Assembly: GCA_964549445.1 (NCBI GenBank)
Contig: CAZJVS010000002.1
Location: forward strand, 1 to 64,000
Direction of reading: 5' to 3'
Length of the DNA stretch: 64,000 bases
Source of the DNA: SpSt-539 sp964549445
Lineage (GTDB): Bacteria > Planctomycetota > Phycisphaerae > UBA1845 > UTPLA1
The number at the start of each line of letters is the position of its first letter. Positions within the stretch are counted from its first letter, which is position 1. Below the pieces are notes generated by a model that saw nothing but the letters and a program-made list of their open reading frames with translations, ran no database searches and was not told the origin of the DNA. Positions 49,046 through 58,566 of the stretch are shown one piece after another. The translations under genes were made by a program, and so were the position numbers.

Positions 49046-52000
49046 GCGGGTGTTATTGCGGGCGCGGCGGCCGGGGCCACGGCGCGGTGGCGGTGTAAGA
49101 CAGAATACATTACCGGGACGAAGACGAGCGTGGCGACGGTAGCGACAAGCAGTCCGCCGATGACGGCGCGGCCGAGGGGTGCGTTCTGTTCGCCGCCGTC
49201 GCCGAGGCCGAGCGACATGGGGAGCATGCCGAGAATCATCGCTAACGCGGTCATGATGACCGGCCGGATGCGTGTGTAGCCGGCGGCGATGGCGGCTGTG
49301 CGGACGTCCTTGCCTTCGGCGCGGACCTGATTGGCGAAGACGACGACGAGATTCGCGTTTGATGTGCCGAGGCCGATGATCATGAGCGAACCGAGCAGGG
49401 CCGGAACGCTGACGGGCGTTTGCGTGAGGTAGAGCATCCAGACGGCGCCGGCCAGGCCGCAGGGGACGGCCATGAGCACATTGACCGGGTCGAGCCAACT
49501 CGCGAAGTTCGCGGTCATGAGCAGGTAGGCGAGGACGATCGCGAAACCGATGCCGCCGACGAGGTTGTCGAAGCTGGACCGCATCAAGTCGATCTGGCCG
49601 CCGATGGTGATGACGGTGCCGGGGGCGGCACGGGCTTTCTCTTCAGCGACGATTTTGTCGAGAGCGGCGGCGACGGTGGAGAGTTCGACGCCCTGGACGT
49701 TGGCCTGGACGTCGTAGACGGGCTGGACGTTGACCTCGGAGAAGATGGCGTCGATCGAATTGCGCGTGATGCGGGCGAGGTTGCGGAGGAGCGGCGGTTC
49801 AGTGGTTTGCGGAAAGGCGACGGGGAGATTTTCGAGGCGCTCGATGGAGTCGACGAGGAGCTGGGGCATCTGAGCGGCGACCGGATAGCTGACGCCGTTG
49901 GCGACGTTGAGCCAGAAGTTCGGGGCGATCTGGAAGCTGGAGGAGAGGGTGATGAGGACGGCGCGAGCCACGTCCCACTGCGTCATGCCGAGTTCCATGG
50001 CCATGGTGCGGTCGACGTCGGCGCGGAGGTTGGGATAGTCGGTGACTTGGAACAGGCGGACGTCGGCGGCCCCGGGGGAGAGACGGAACTTGCGGGCAAT
50101 GGCGCGGGCGGTGCGGAGGTTGTCGTCGCGCTTGGGGCCGGCCACGCGGATGTTGATCGGGGCGGCGGCGCCGAAGTTCAGCACCTGGTTGACCATGTCG
50201 GCGGGCTGAAAGAAGAAGACGCAATCGGGGAAGCGCTCGGGAAGCTTGCGGCGGAGCAGCGCAGTTAGCTCAAAGGTCGGACGGTGATTGTCGTTCAGCG
50301 AAATGAGGATTTCGCCGTCCATATTGCCGACGGTGGCAGTGTCGGAGAGGGCGAGGTTCATGGAGCTGTAAGGCAGGCCGATGTTGTCGAGCATGGCCTC
50401 GATCTCGTCGGCGCCGATGATGTCGCGGAGTTCGCGCTGGACCTGGCCGAAGATCTCGGTGGCTTTCTCGATCTTGGTGCCGGCGGGCGGGCGCACGTGG
50501 AGCCGGAGCTGGCCGGCGTCGACGTGGGGAAAGAAGTTCATGCCGAGGCGGGGGAAGAGCAGCGCGGCAGAGGCGACGAAGGCAACGACGATGAGGATGG
50601 TGAGTCCGGAGTGATGGACGGCCCAGGCGAGGTAGCCGCAGTAGCGCTCGCGGAAGCGATCGAAGCCGCGGTCGAAGGCGAGACTAAAACGCTTGAAGGC
50701 GCCGAGGCGCTTCTTGTCGGCTTCGCCGCTGGAGATCTCGTCGAATTCGCGCTGCATCATGAGGAGGTACATGCAGGGGACGAGGGTTCGCGAGAGGAAG
50801 TAGCTGGCCAACAACGCGAAGATGACCGCGATCGCCAGCGGGCTGAAAAGGAACTTGCCGACGCCTTCCATGAGGAAGATCGGTACGAAGACGAGACAGA
50901 TCGAGAGGGTTGAGACGAGCGCGGGGAGCTGGATTTCTTCGGCGGCGCGGACGATGGCATCGTAGAGAGTTTTGAAGATGCGGAGGCGTACATTGCGGAC
51001 GGTGTTTTCGATCTGCACCGTCGCGTCGTCGACGAGGATGCCCATGGAGAGGGCGAGGCCGCCGAGAGTCATGGTGTTGAGCGACTGGCCGAGAGAGTAG
51101 AGGGCGATGAGCGAGACGCAGATGGCGAGCGGGATCGAGCACATGACGATGACGGTCGGCCGCCAGTTGCCGAGGAAGATGAGGATCATGACGGCGGTGA
51201 GGCCGGCGGCAATGACGCCTTCGAGGACGACGCCCTTGAGGGCGGCGCGGACGAAGATGGATTGATCGAAGAGGGCGTCGATGGTCATTCCTTCGGGGAG
51301 AGTTTCGCGGATGAGGGTGAGGGCGTTCTTGACGCCGTCGATGACGGCAAGGGTGGAGACGCCGCCGGTCTTGCGGACGACCTGGAGAACGCCCGGCATA
51401 CCGTTGACGTGGACGCAGTTGGTCTGGACCTCGGAGCCGTCGCGGACGTGGCCAACTTCGCGCATGTAGATCGTGGCGTCATTTTCGAAGGCGACGGGGA
51501 AGTCGTTGAACTCACCGACGGTCACCGGACTGTTGTTGAGCTGGACGTTGTATTCGATGTCGCCAATTTTGACGGTTCCCGAGGGGATGATGAGGTTTTG
51601 CTTGTTGAGCAGGTCGAGGACCCGTTCGGGCGAGAGGCCCTTGGCCTGCAGGGCCGCTGGATTGAGGTCGGCCATGATCTGGCGGGGCTTGCCGCCATAG
51701 GCGAACGGCAGCTGCGCTCCGGCGACCGAAGCGAGGGCCGGGCGCATGAAGTTCTGGGCGTAGTCGTTGAGCTTGTCGTCCGTCAGGGTGGGGCTGGCGA
51801 TTGAGAGCTGAAGGATGGGGACATCGGTGGCGGAGAAACGGAGGACTTCGGGCGGGGTGATGCCGGCCGGAAGCTGCTTCATGATGACCTGGCTGCTGGC
51901 GGAGACCTGGGCGATGGCGCGGGTGACGTCGGCGTCGGGCTGGAGGTAGCACTTGATGACGCCCATGCCGAAGTAGCTGTTGGCTTCAATCTGGCGAATG

Positions 52001-52224
52001 TCGTCGACGAGGGCGGGCAGGGCGCGTTCGTGGACGTCGAGGATGCGGGAGCGGAGTTCGTCCGGTGGCATGCCGGTGTAGGTCCAGACGGCGGCGACGA
52101 CGGGGATGTTGATCTCGGGAAAGATGTCGGTCGGCGTGCGCGAAGCGGAGAACATGCCGAAGATGCCGATGAGGATCGACATGACGGCGATGAGATAGGG
52201 ATGGCGTAGGCCGAGCTGGACCAT
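49042..52224 (-). CDS. RND family efflux permease (AcrB/HAE1-type)
   Basis: A 1060-residue inner-membrane proton-driven pump with the two-fold repeat of six membrane helices and two periplasmic loops. Marks: the N-terminal helix PYLIAVMSILIGIFGMFS, SRTPTDIFPEINIPVV, TM4 GGLALSMGILVDDATVQIEN with the proton-relay pair Asp399-Asp400, and the C-terminal repeat ending LGTSNANLVVVFANQVRAEG and RIRPVIMTALAMILGMLP. The second half lacks Asp at the pair, as expected. It is transcribed before and coupled to the adaptor gene. The TolC-like channel gene is absent here. Sequence resembles heavy-metal and multidrug branches without settling the substrate. Confidence 0.94.
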   Translation of the reverse strand: MVQLGLRHPYLIAVMSILIGIFGMFSASRTPTDIFPEINIPVVAAVWTYTGMPPDELRSRILDVHERALPALVDDIRQIEANSYFGMGVIKCYLQPDADVTRAIAQVSASSQVIMKQLPAGITPPEVLRFSATDVPILQLSIASPTLTDDKLNDYAQNFMRPALASVAGAQLPFAYGGKPRQIMADLNPAALQAKGLSPERVLDLLNKQNLIIPSGTVKIGDIEYNVQLNNSPVTVGEFNDFPVAFENDATIYMREVGHVRDGSEVQTNCVHVNGMPGVLQVVRKTGGVSTLAVIDGVKNALTLIRETLPEGMTIDALFDQSIFVRAALKGVVLEGVIAAGLTAVMILIFLGNWRPTVIVMCSIPLAICVSLIALYSLGQSLNTMTLGGLALSMGILVDDATVQIENTVRNVRLRIFKTLYDAIVRAAEEIQLPALVSTLSICLVFVPIFLMEGVGKFLFSPLAIAVIFALLASYFLSRTLVPCMYLLMMQREFDEISSGEADKKRLGAFKRFSLAFDRGFDRFRERYCGYLAWAVHHSGLTILIVVAFVASAALLFPRLGMNFFPHVDAGQLRLHVRPPAGTKIEKATEIFGQVQRELRDIIGADEIEAMLDNIGLPYSSMNLALSDTATVGNMDGEILISLNDNHRPTFELTALLRRKLPERFPDCVFFFQPADMVNQVLNFGAAAPINIRVAGPKRDDNLRTARAIARKFRLSPGAADVRLFQVTDYPNLRADVDRTMAMELGMTQWDVARAVLITLSSSFQIAPNFWLNVANGVSYPVAAQMPQLLVDSIERLENLPVAFPQTTEPPLLRNLARITRNSIDAIFSEVNVQPVYDVQANVQGVELSTVAAALDKIVAEEKARAAPGTVITIGGQIDLMRSSFDNLVGGIGFAIVLAYLLMTANFASWLDPVNVLMAVPCGLAGAVWMLYLTQTPVSVPALLGSLMIIGLGTSNANLVVVFANQVRAEGKDVRTAAIAAGYTRIRPVIMTALAMILGMLPMSLGLGDGGEQNAPLGRAVIGGLLVATVATLVFVPVMYSVLHRHRAVAPAAAPAITPA

Positions 52225-52316
52225 GCGGTGTCACCCGCGCGGCGATCGGCGCCGCGGCGGCGCGGATTGTGGCTGAGGAATCGGCGCGGGGCAAGCGGTG
52301 CGCGGTGAGTGTCGGA

Positions 52317-53588
52317 TTAGTGCGCGGCAGTTGCGGCCGGCTTGTCGATGGTGAGCGTGTCGATGGGCTTGCCGTTGGCGTCGAGTTGCGTGAGGACAAG
52401 CTTGTCTGCACTCAGATCGACCTGCGTAAAGCTGAAGACGTCGGAGTTGAACTTTTCGATGTAGTCGGGGTGGGGGGCGACTTCGGGGTAGCGGCTGACG
52501 CCGGCGGCGCCGCTGGTGATGTAGACGGTGCCGCGGCCGGGTTCGACGATTTTGTCATTGCGGATCGGCTTGGTGCGCTCGTAGAGGTGGTTGTGGCCGC
52601 AGAAGACGACGTCGACGGCTTGCTCGTCGAAGATGGGAACGAAGATGTCGTGGACGAATTTCTGGGCTTCGGCGGGGTGGGTGGAGCCGGTGTAGGGCGG
52701 GTGGTGGAAGAATACGAACTTCCAGCGGCGGTCCGTGGATTTCAGCACGTCGCGGAGCCAGGGGGCGACCTTGTCGCGCATGTCGGATTCGGAGATCGCT
52801 CCCTTCTCGGCTTCGCGGTTGGTGTCGAGGGCGACGAAGCAGGCGTCGCCGAAATCAAACCAGTAGTTGCGCTCGGGCTGGACGCCCTTCGGGCCGTTTT
52901 CGGGAAGGACGAAGACGTCGAGGAAGGGCTGGCCCTTGTCGGTGGCGACGTCGTGGTTGCCGAGTGAGGGCATGAACGGGATGCGGGCGAGGAGTTCCTT
53001 GTAGGGCTCGAAGAAGTTGCGCTTGTAGTCGTTGGGCGAGCCGTTGGGGTAGATCAGATCGCCGAGGTGTATGATGAGGTCGGGCTTGGTGGCGATCATC
53101 TGCTCGGCGACGCCGCGCTGGGTGTTGCTTCCGTTGCCGGAGTCGCCGAAGGCGAGGAAGCGCATCGGGCGATTGTTTGGCGGCCATACACGGAATGGGC
53201 CAGTAAACAGATTGTGAAAGTGCCCAAATAGACCGGCGCCTCCGATCGAATACTCGTTTGCTTCAACGAGTCTTTCGTCCGAACACTTGGCAACGTCATA
53301 GCCAGCGGCTCCGCGCGTCGCGAGTGTGGGGTCAAACTCACGATCACGTGGGAGGAGTACGCAGCCAGCCGAATTCGAATCTGTGCGCCATACCCATGCC
53401 AATTCGCCCGGCGCGGAGATTTGAACGAGAGGTCCAGCTACGAGTGTTGGAGTGAATTGGCGATCGAGCGCGTAACAACACGCACCCAGAGCAGCGATCG
53501 CGGCGACGGCAAACTTCCAGCGGTGCGTGCGGCGTTTGACTGGTGAAGTTTGCGGCGACTGCGATTGCGGCTCGGTTGTCATGGGCAT
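52317..53588 (-). CDS. membrane-anchored metallophosphoesterase (purple acid phosphatase-like)
   Basis: A 423-residue calcineurin-type phosphoesterase anchored by an N-terminal helix (FAVAAIAALGACCYAL, about 26-42). The full metal-site set is present: FLAFGDSGNG, IIHLGDLIYPNG, MPSLGNHDVA, FVFFHHPPYTGS and VFCGHNHLYERT. Its order and the GNHD/GHNHLYER forms match the purple-acid-phosphatase/3',5'-cNMP phosphodiesterase-like clade. The first 130 residues after the anchor are a less conserved beta-rich domain coded by a patch of more balanced base composition (about 53,160-53,480). Two adjacent ATGs (53588, 53582) serve as start. Likely periplasmic; substrate unknown. Confidence 0.9.
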   Translation of the reverse strand: MPMTTEPQSQSPQTSPVKRRTHRWKFAVAAIAALGACCYALDRQFTPTLVAGPLVQISAPGELAWVWRTDSNSAGCVLLPRDREFDPTLATRGAAGYDVAKCSDERLVEANEYSIGGAGLFGHFHNLFTGPFRVWPPNNRPMRFLAFGDSGNGSNTQRGVAEQMIATKPDLIIHLGDLIYPNGSPNDYKRNFFEPYKELLARIPFMPSLGNHDVATDKGQPFLDVFVLPENGPKGVQPERNYWFDFGDACFVALDTNREAEKGAISESDMRDKVAPWLRDVLKSTDRRWKFVFFHHPPYTGSTHPAEAQKFVHDIFVPIFDEQAVDVVFCGHNHLYERTKPIRNDKIVEPGRGTVYITSGAAGVSRYPEVAPHPDYIEKFNSDVFSFTQVDLSADKLVLTQLDANGKPIDTLTIDKPAATAAH

Positions 53589-53691
53589 AGACTATATGAG
53601 CGTCGCGATTGCGTTGCACGCGTGCGACGGCCCGCGAGGGCGCCGGCCGCTACACGGGCGAAGAATGGACGCCGCCCATGGGAGAAATGAA

Positions 53692-54811
53692 TTGAGCACG
53701 GTTGCTGACCTACCCACGGTCGCGGAACTGACGGCCCGGATCCACACGATCCGGGACACTCTTTGACTTGCCCGCCAAGAAGAAAAGACGCAGCGAACTT
53801 GAATTGAAGATGGGCGAGCCCGGCTTCTGGGAGAACCAGGAGGCGGCGCAGCCAATCGTTGCCGAGTTGAAGGCGCTCAAGGCGATCATCGACCCGGTCG
53901 AAGCGGCGACGAAGCGGGCGGAAGATCTGGCCGTCATGTACGAGCTGGCCGATTCGCACAACGACGCGGCCACGCGGACGGAGGCCGAGGCGGAGCACAT
54001 CGCGCTGGCGCGGCAGGTCGATCAGGTGAGCCTGATGGCGCTGCTGTCGGGGCCGGACGATGCAGGTGACTGCTTCTTTGCGATCCAGTCCGGGGCGGGC
54101 GGGACCGAGGCGGCCGACTGGGCCGACATGCTGCTGCGGATGTACTTGCGGTACTTCGAAAAGATGGGATTCACGGCCGAGGAGATCAACCGCAAGGACG
54201 GCGAAGAGGCGGGGATTCAGTCGATCAACCTGCAGGTGCGCGGGCCGTATGCGTACGGATACCTGTCGTGCGAGACTGGCGTGCATCGGCTGGTGCGGAT
54301 CAGCCCGTTCAACTCGCAGGGCAAGCGGCAGACGAGCTTCGCGGCGGTCGATGTACTGCCGTACAAAGAGGACAAGAAGGTCGAGCTGAACGAGAACGAG
54401 CTGGAGATCGAGTTTTTCCGGCGGTCGAGCGGGGCCGGCGGGCAGAACGTGAACAAGCTGTCGACGGCCGTGCGTGCGAAGCACCTGCCGACGGGGATCG
54501 TCGTCGAGTGCGTGAACGAGCGGAGCCAGCAGCAGAACAAGAAGCTGGCGCTGTCGATCCTGCAGTCGAAGCTGGAGCAGTTGGAGCAGGCAAAGCGCGA
54601 CGCGGAGCTGGCGAAGAACTACGGGGCAAAGGGCGAGATTGCGTGGGGGAACCAGATTCGCAATTACGTGCTGGATGATCCGCGGGTGAAGGATCTGCGG
54701 AACAACATCGAGGTGGGCGACCCGACGAAGGTGCTGGACGGGGATATTCAGCAGTTTATCGATGCGGAGCTGCGACGGCGTGCGGTGAAGCGGGCGAAGG
54801 GGAAAGGGTAG
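53692..54811 (+). CDS. prfB: peptide chain release factor 2 with programmed +1 frameshift
   Basis: RF2 reads UGA and UAA stop codons. The first frame starts at TTG 53692, preceded by GGAGA at 6-nt spacing, and encodes STVADLPTVAELTARIHTIRDTL up to 53763 (motif ELTARIHTIRDTL). The ribosome then slips at CTT-TGA-C (53761-53767) into the +1 frame, joining 53692-53763 to 53765-54811, about 372 residues. The second frame has the RF2 domains: coiled-coil start, SPF tripeptide in VRISPFNSQGKRQ for stop-codon reading, and the GGQ motif in SSGAGGQNVNK for peptide release. Annotating only the second frame (from 53768) would lose the N-terminus. Confidence 0.95.
53761..53767 (+). promoter_or_regulatory. 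programmed +1 frameshift site of prfB
   Basis: CTTTGAC: a CUU slippery codon followed by an in-frame UGA and C, identical to the conserved prfB recoding site. Low RF2 stalls termination at UGA and favours slippage, so RF2 limits its own synthesis. A purine-rich GGGAC lies a few bases upstream, weaker than the enterobacterial internal ribosome-site element. Confidence 0.93.
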
Positions 54812-54822
54812 CCGCAACGGGG

Positions 54823-55512
54823 CTACATGCGTTTTCTGCGGGCTACCATCAGCCCTTGCTGCGTCGGCAAGACGATTGAGTCGAAATCGGGGTCGGCGGC
54901 GATGGTGCGGTTGAACTGATCGACGGCGCGGCGCTCAGGTTCGGAGTCGGGGGTTGCGGCAGCGTCGACCCACCAGTGGCGCGAGCCGAGGGCGTTGTGG
55001 GCCAGGAAGAGGCCGCCGGGGCGGAGGTGGGTGCGGGCCCAGTCGAAGTAGGCGGGATATTCGGTCTTGATGGCGTCGGCGAAGATGAAATCGAACGAGT
55101 CGCGCCCGAACTCGGCGTCGAGTCGCGGGAACTCGTCCAAGGCCCTGGCGCGGCGGATTTCAATGCGATCGGCGAGGCTGCAGCGGGCGAACTCTGCCTG
55201 GGCGAAGTCGGCGTGCCTGCGGTTGGGCTCGACGGTGAGGAGTTTGCCCCCTGCGGCGAGGCCGCGGGCGATCCAGATGGCGGTGTAGCCGGCGAGGGTG
55301 CCGAGTTCTAGGGCCCGGGCGGCCCCCCTGCCGCCGTTGGTCAGCGAGGCGAGGATCATGAGGAGGCGGCCGGTTTCGGGCGAGACGGCGATGTCGGGCA
55401 GACCGGCGGCGACGGCGCGCGACATGAGGTCGGCGACGAGCGGGTCGCGAGCGCCGAAGAGGTCGCGAGTGTAGCGTTCCGTGGCGGCCCAGCGTTCGGG
55501 GGTCATTTCCAT
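54823..55512 (-). CDS. O-methyltransferase family 3 (SAM-dependent)
   Basis: A 229-residue class I methyltransferase like the caffeoyl-CoA/catechol O-methyltransferase-related YrrM group. SAM-binding motif I is ALELGTLAGYTAIWIARGL; then LLTVEPNRRHADFA, the acidic motif FDFIFADAIKTEYPAYFDW with metal-binding Asp, and LRPGGLFLAHNALG. The N-terminal helix region TERYTRDLFGARDPLVADLM fits the family. The ATG at 55512 is chosen because the frame upstream to 55647 shows no family similarity. Convergent with prfB (11 bp) and divergent from the membrane protein gene. Substrate unknown (tRNA hydroxyuridine or a phenolic compound are possibilities). Confidence 0.88.
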   Translation of the reverse strand: MEMTPERWAATERYTRDLFGARDPLVADLMSRAVAAGLPDIAVSPETGRLLMILASLTNGGRGAARALELGTLAGYTAIWIARGLAAGGKLLTVEPNRRHADFAQAEFARCSLADRIEIRRARALDEFPRLDAEFGRDSFDFIFADAIKTEYPAYFDWARTHLRPGGLFLAHNALGSRHWWVDAAATPDSEPERRAVDQFNRTIAADPDFDSIVLPTQQGLMVARRKRM

Positions 55513-55586
55513 GGTTGGGAATCTATCCGCGAAAGAACGCGACGGCGATGGTCGGACCCGGGCGGGAACGTCGATAGTATGGAAGC

Positions 55587-57143
55587 ATGGGCACACGACG
55601 CGGGCGACGCGACCGCACTCCCCCACCGTTACTGACCGCGGCGCCACCGCAACCTCGCGTGGCGCTGCGGGCGTTTGCGTGGGCGGCGGCTTGCGGGCTG
55701 ATCTATTTGGTCATCGCAGGTGGGTTTCGGTTTCGGTTTGAACCCACGCGCTTCACGCATCACATGGCAATCGCCGACGGCATGCTGCACGGGCACGTGT
55801 ATGCGCGTACGGAGGTGATCGCCGCGCGGAACGAACGACTGAAGCGCGAATTCCTGGCGCGATTCGAACGCGAAGAGCTGGAGCGCGGCGGGGCCGTTCC
55901 GCCTGATCGGCGCGAAGCGAAAGCCGTGTCGTGGGCACGGCAGGGAACCGACCATGACTGGACGATCGTCAACGGACGGTACTACGGCTATTGGGGACCG
56001 ATGACGTCGGCGGCGATGATTCCGTTCGTGGCAGCATTCGGGCCGAATGCAAGCGACCGGCTGGCGAACGCACTGATCGGGGCGCTCAACGTAGGACTGT
56101 TTTACTGGTGGATGCGGCGGTTTGAGCGGGTCAGCGGGCTGGCGATCAGCGAGGCGTGCCGCGGCGGGCTGACCGTGCTCTTTGCCCTGGGGACCGTGCA
56201 CTTCTACCAGGCATGCGGCGGGCGGGTTTGGATGGCATCGCAGTTGGTGGCGCTGACATTCGTCCTCTCGTCGTGCATCGCACTCTGTGTGGTGCGACTG
56301 ACGTGGCGAAGGGCGATGCTCGCGGGCTGTTTTCTGTCGCTGGCCGCGCTGACACGGAGCGTGACGGCGGAGTTTGGTCTGTTCGCGGTGGCGATGATCT
56401 GGCTGCTGTGCGAGGATCACGGCGCGCAGCGCCGGCGCCAGTTCGCCGTGCGCGTGGCTGCGTTTGCAATGCCCTGCCTTGCGGCAGTCGGCGTGCAGGC
56501 GGCGTACAACCATGCGCGGTTCGGGAGCTATCGCGATGACGGGTTGGCGAAGCAGCTCGAGACGACGGCGAACAAGCGATTCAAGGCCGATTTCGAGCAG
56601 TATGGGCTATTCAGCCCGCACTATCTCAAGCAGAACATCGACTCCTATTTCTTGAACTGGCGGCTGCGGCGCGCGGCCGACGAGAGCCTGACGTACGACC
56701 CGAACGGAAACAGCATGTTTCTCGTGACGCCGGCGCTGCTGTACGCGCTTTTCGCGTGGCGCTATCGGTCGCGGTATGCGGCGGCGCTCTTGGTCGGAGT
56801 GGTCCCCCTGCTGCTCACGCTGATGTTCTTCATCGGAACGGGATGGGTGCAATTCGGCAACCGCTATCTGCTGGATGCGATGCCGTTCTTGTTGATGCTC
56901 GTGGCGTGTGGGATGCGTGGACGACTGACGCTTTTGAGCGTCGTGTTGATCGCATTCTCAGTAGCGATCAACCTGTGGGGCGTTTATCGGTGGGATCCGC
57001 GATTGTTTGAACCGGTCGCGTCGATATGCCATCGGGCGACCTTGCCGTTGCTCGTGATCGCGGCGATCGGGGCGTGGACGTTCGTCAGCGTGCGGGCGCG
57101 GCGGCGGGTAGCTCCGCACCACCGAATCGCTGCCAGAAGTTGA
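55587..57143 (+). CDS. polytopic membrane protein, glycosyltransferase-39-like shape
   Basis: A 518-residue protein with about ten membrane helices. After the first helix (AFAWAAACGLIYLVIAGGF) comes a long charged external loop with RFTHHMAIADGMLHGHVYA, where an Asp in a loop after helix 1 recalls the catalytic region of GT-C transferases. Near the C-terminus QFGNRYLLDAMPFLLMLV resembles a motif in the membrane protein at 61.4 kb (YNRFALDCIPIWLVV), so the two are distant paralogues. No clear glycosyltransferase signature confirms activity. Its last 59 bp overlap the UbiB-like gene tail-to-tail (57085-57143). Confidence 0.7.
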   Translation: MGTRRGRRDRTPPPLLTAAPPQPRVALRAFAWAAACGLIYLVIAGGFRFRFEPTRFTHHMAIADGMLHGHVYARTEVIAARNERLKREFLARFEREELERGGAVPPDRREAKAVSWARQGTDHDWTIVNGRYYGYWGPMTSAAMIPFVAAFGPNASDRLANALIGALNVGLFYWWMRRFERVSGLAISEACRGGLTVLFALGTVHFYQACGGRVWMASQLVALTFVLSSCIALCVVRLTWRRAMLAGCFLSLAALTRSVTAEFGLFAVAMIWLLCEDHGAQRRRQFAVRVAAFAMPCLAAVGVQAAYNHARFGSYRDDGLAKQLETTANKRFKADFEQYGLFSPHYLKQNIDSYFLNWRLRRAADESLTYDPNGNSMFLVTPALLYALFAWRYRSRYAAALLVGVVPLLLTLMFFIGTGWVQFGNRYLLDAMPFLLMLVACGMRGRLTLLSVVLIAFSVAINLWGVYRWDPRLFEPVASICHRATLPLLVIAAIGAWTFVSVRARRRVAPHHRIAARS

Positions 57144-58566
57144 CAGCGGCGACAGGCAGTCGGAGCGCAAGCGCGGCGAGGTCGGCGTTGGAGAGGTGCG
57201 TGCGCGGGGCCGCGGCGAAGGGGCCGCTCATGAGGCGATGAGGCCAGTCGAAAGCGAAGGCAGAAAAGGCCGCGGCGATGAGCGTCGCGTCAACCGGAAC
57301 GTCGGGGGAGAGATCGGCCAGAACACCTTCCAACAGCCAGAGGCACTTTCGCATCAGCAGCATATCGGCCGAAAAGCGAACGCCCGTGGTCGCGAGTCCG
57401 TCGAGAAGCGCCACCATCCAGTCAAGGCCGGGGAGCTGGCCGCGGGCAACACGGTCGATCGCCGCGTCGATGATCGGGCTGATCGCGGCGGGCGGCGGCT
57501 CAATGGCGAGCGTTTCGATGGCGCGACGGGCCAGGGGCGCATCGAGCGTCAGGGCTGCGGCGAGAAGGAGTACCACCGCGCGGCGCTCGGATCGACCAAG
57601 GCAGCCCACGAGACTCCAATCGAGAATAGCAAGGCGGCCGTCGTCGGTGACGAAGAGGTTTCCGGCGTGCGGGTCGGCGTGAAAGTGCGCGACCTCATCG
57701 GGCGAGAAGAGCACGTCGGCAATCAAGGCCTGAACGATCGTGCGTCCGAGTCGGCGGCGAGTCCCGGCGTCCGCCGGGGCGTCGGTGACTTTGCGGCCGT
57801 GGATGCGGCCCATGGCGAGCATCTGCGCGGATGAGCATGCAAGCGGTTCGGGGATGAGAACGTTCGTGTTGAGAGCAAGTCGGGTGAAGGCGGCGGCGAG
57901 GTTTTCGTGCTCGGCGACGAGGTTGACTTCGTGGGTGACGAGCGCGCGGACGTCCTCAAACGTGTCGCGATACCTGATGTCCGGCAGACCTGCGGCGGGC
58001 CCGTCGCGTTCGAGCGCATCGGCCACGGCGGCGAGGGCATTCAACTCGACCATCAGGTTTTCGGTGATGTCGGGCTTGAGGAGCTTGACGACGGCCTCGA
58101 GCGGCGCGGCTTCGCCGCCGCGGCGGATGGTGACGGGCACGACGACTGCCACGCTGGCCTCGGCCAGCGGCGGACCGGCGGGGTCGAAGGTCCATTCGGA
58201 GGCAAATCGGGCCACTTCGCGGCTGATGCGTTCGCGCACTTCGTCAGCGGAGGCGGTGGGCGGGAGGGATTCGAGGGATTGCAGCACCGTGCGGAGGGCG
58301 GGCGGCAAATCGCGGCGTCGCGCCAGCAGCTGGCCGAACTTGTGCAGCGTCGGGCAGTGCTGAAGCAGCGCAAGGAGTCGCACGGCGGGCGGTGCGCCGG
58401 ATGGGATGCCGCGCTGAAGTGCCTCAAGTTGTTCGAGACGTCGCGCGGGGAGGTTTTGAAGAAACGTGCAAAGCGCGGTGCGGACGAAGGCGCGGGCCTG
58501 CGGCATCGACGCCGGGACGAGGTCCACCCAGTCGAAGGCGCCGAGCATTTCATCGACGGAGTTCAT
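57085..58566 (-). CDS. ABC1/UbiB/AarF family atypical kinase-like protein
   Basis: A 493-residue protein of the ADCK/UbiB family. It carries the family's KxGQ element as LHKFGQLLA, the strand with the ATP-binding Lys in AVVKLLKPDI, the ARALVTHEVNLVAEHEN helix, and the catalytic/metal segments FHADPHAGNLFV and AILDWSLVG. Family members are ATPases assisting quinone lipid biosynthesis; here the nearby nuoE/nuoF genes make a respiratory-quinone link plausible but unproven. No C-terminal membrane helices are obvious. The ATG at 58566 lies in a 4-bp overlap with the zincin gene upstream, so translation is coupled. Shorter sequence similarity outside these motifs is weak. Confidence 0.85.
   Translation of the reverse strand: MNSVDEMLGAFDWVDLVPASMPQARAFVRTALCTFLQNLPARRLEQLEALQRGIPSGAPPAVRLLALLQHCPTLHKFGQLLARRRDLPPALRTVLQSLESLPPTASADEVRERISREVARFASEWTFDPAGPPLAEASVAVVVPVTIRRGGEAAPLEAVVKLLKPDITENLMVELNALAAVADALERDGPAAGLPDIRYRDTFEDVRALVTHEVNLVAEHENLAAAFTRLALNTNVLIPEPLACSSAQMLAMGRIHGRKVTDAPADAGTRRRLGRTIVQALIADVLFSPDEVAHFHADPHAGNLFVTDDGRLAILDWSLVGCLGRSERRAVVLLLAAALTLDAPLARRAIETLAIEPPPAAISPIIDAAIDRVARGQLPGLDWMVALLDGLATTGVRFSADMLLMRKCLWLLEGVLADLSPDVPVDATLIAAAFSAFAFDWPHRLMSGPFAAAPRTHLSNADLAALALRLPVAAVNFWQRFGGAELPAAAPAR

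Noticed and set aside
47768..49498. 576-residue version of the RND adaptor
   Set aside because: The first 151 residues are antisense-like, low-complexity sequence inside the permease gene; the ATG at 49045 starts the adaptor with a proper anchor helix.
53768..54811. prfB as a complete gene starting at TTG 53768
   Set aside because: The codon lies directly after the CTTTGAC recoding site and the upstream frame encodes the expected RF2 N-terminus, so this is the second half of a frameshifted gene.
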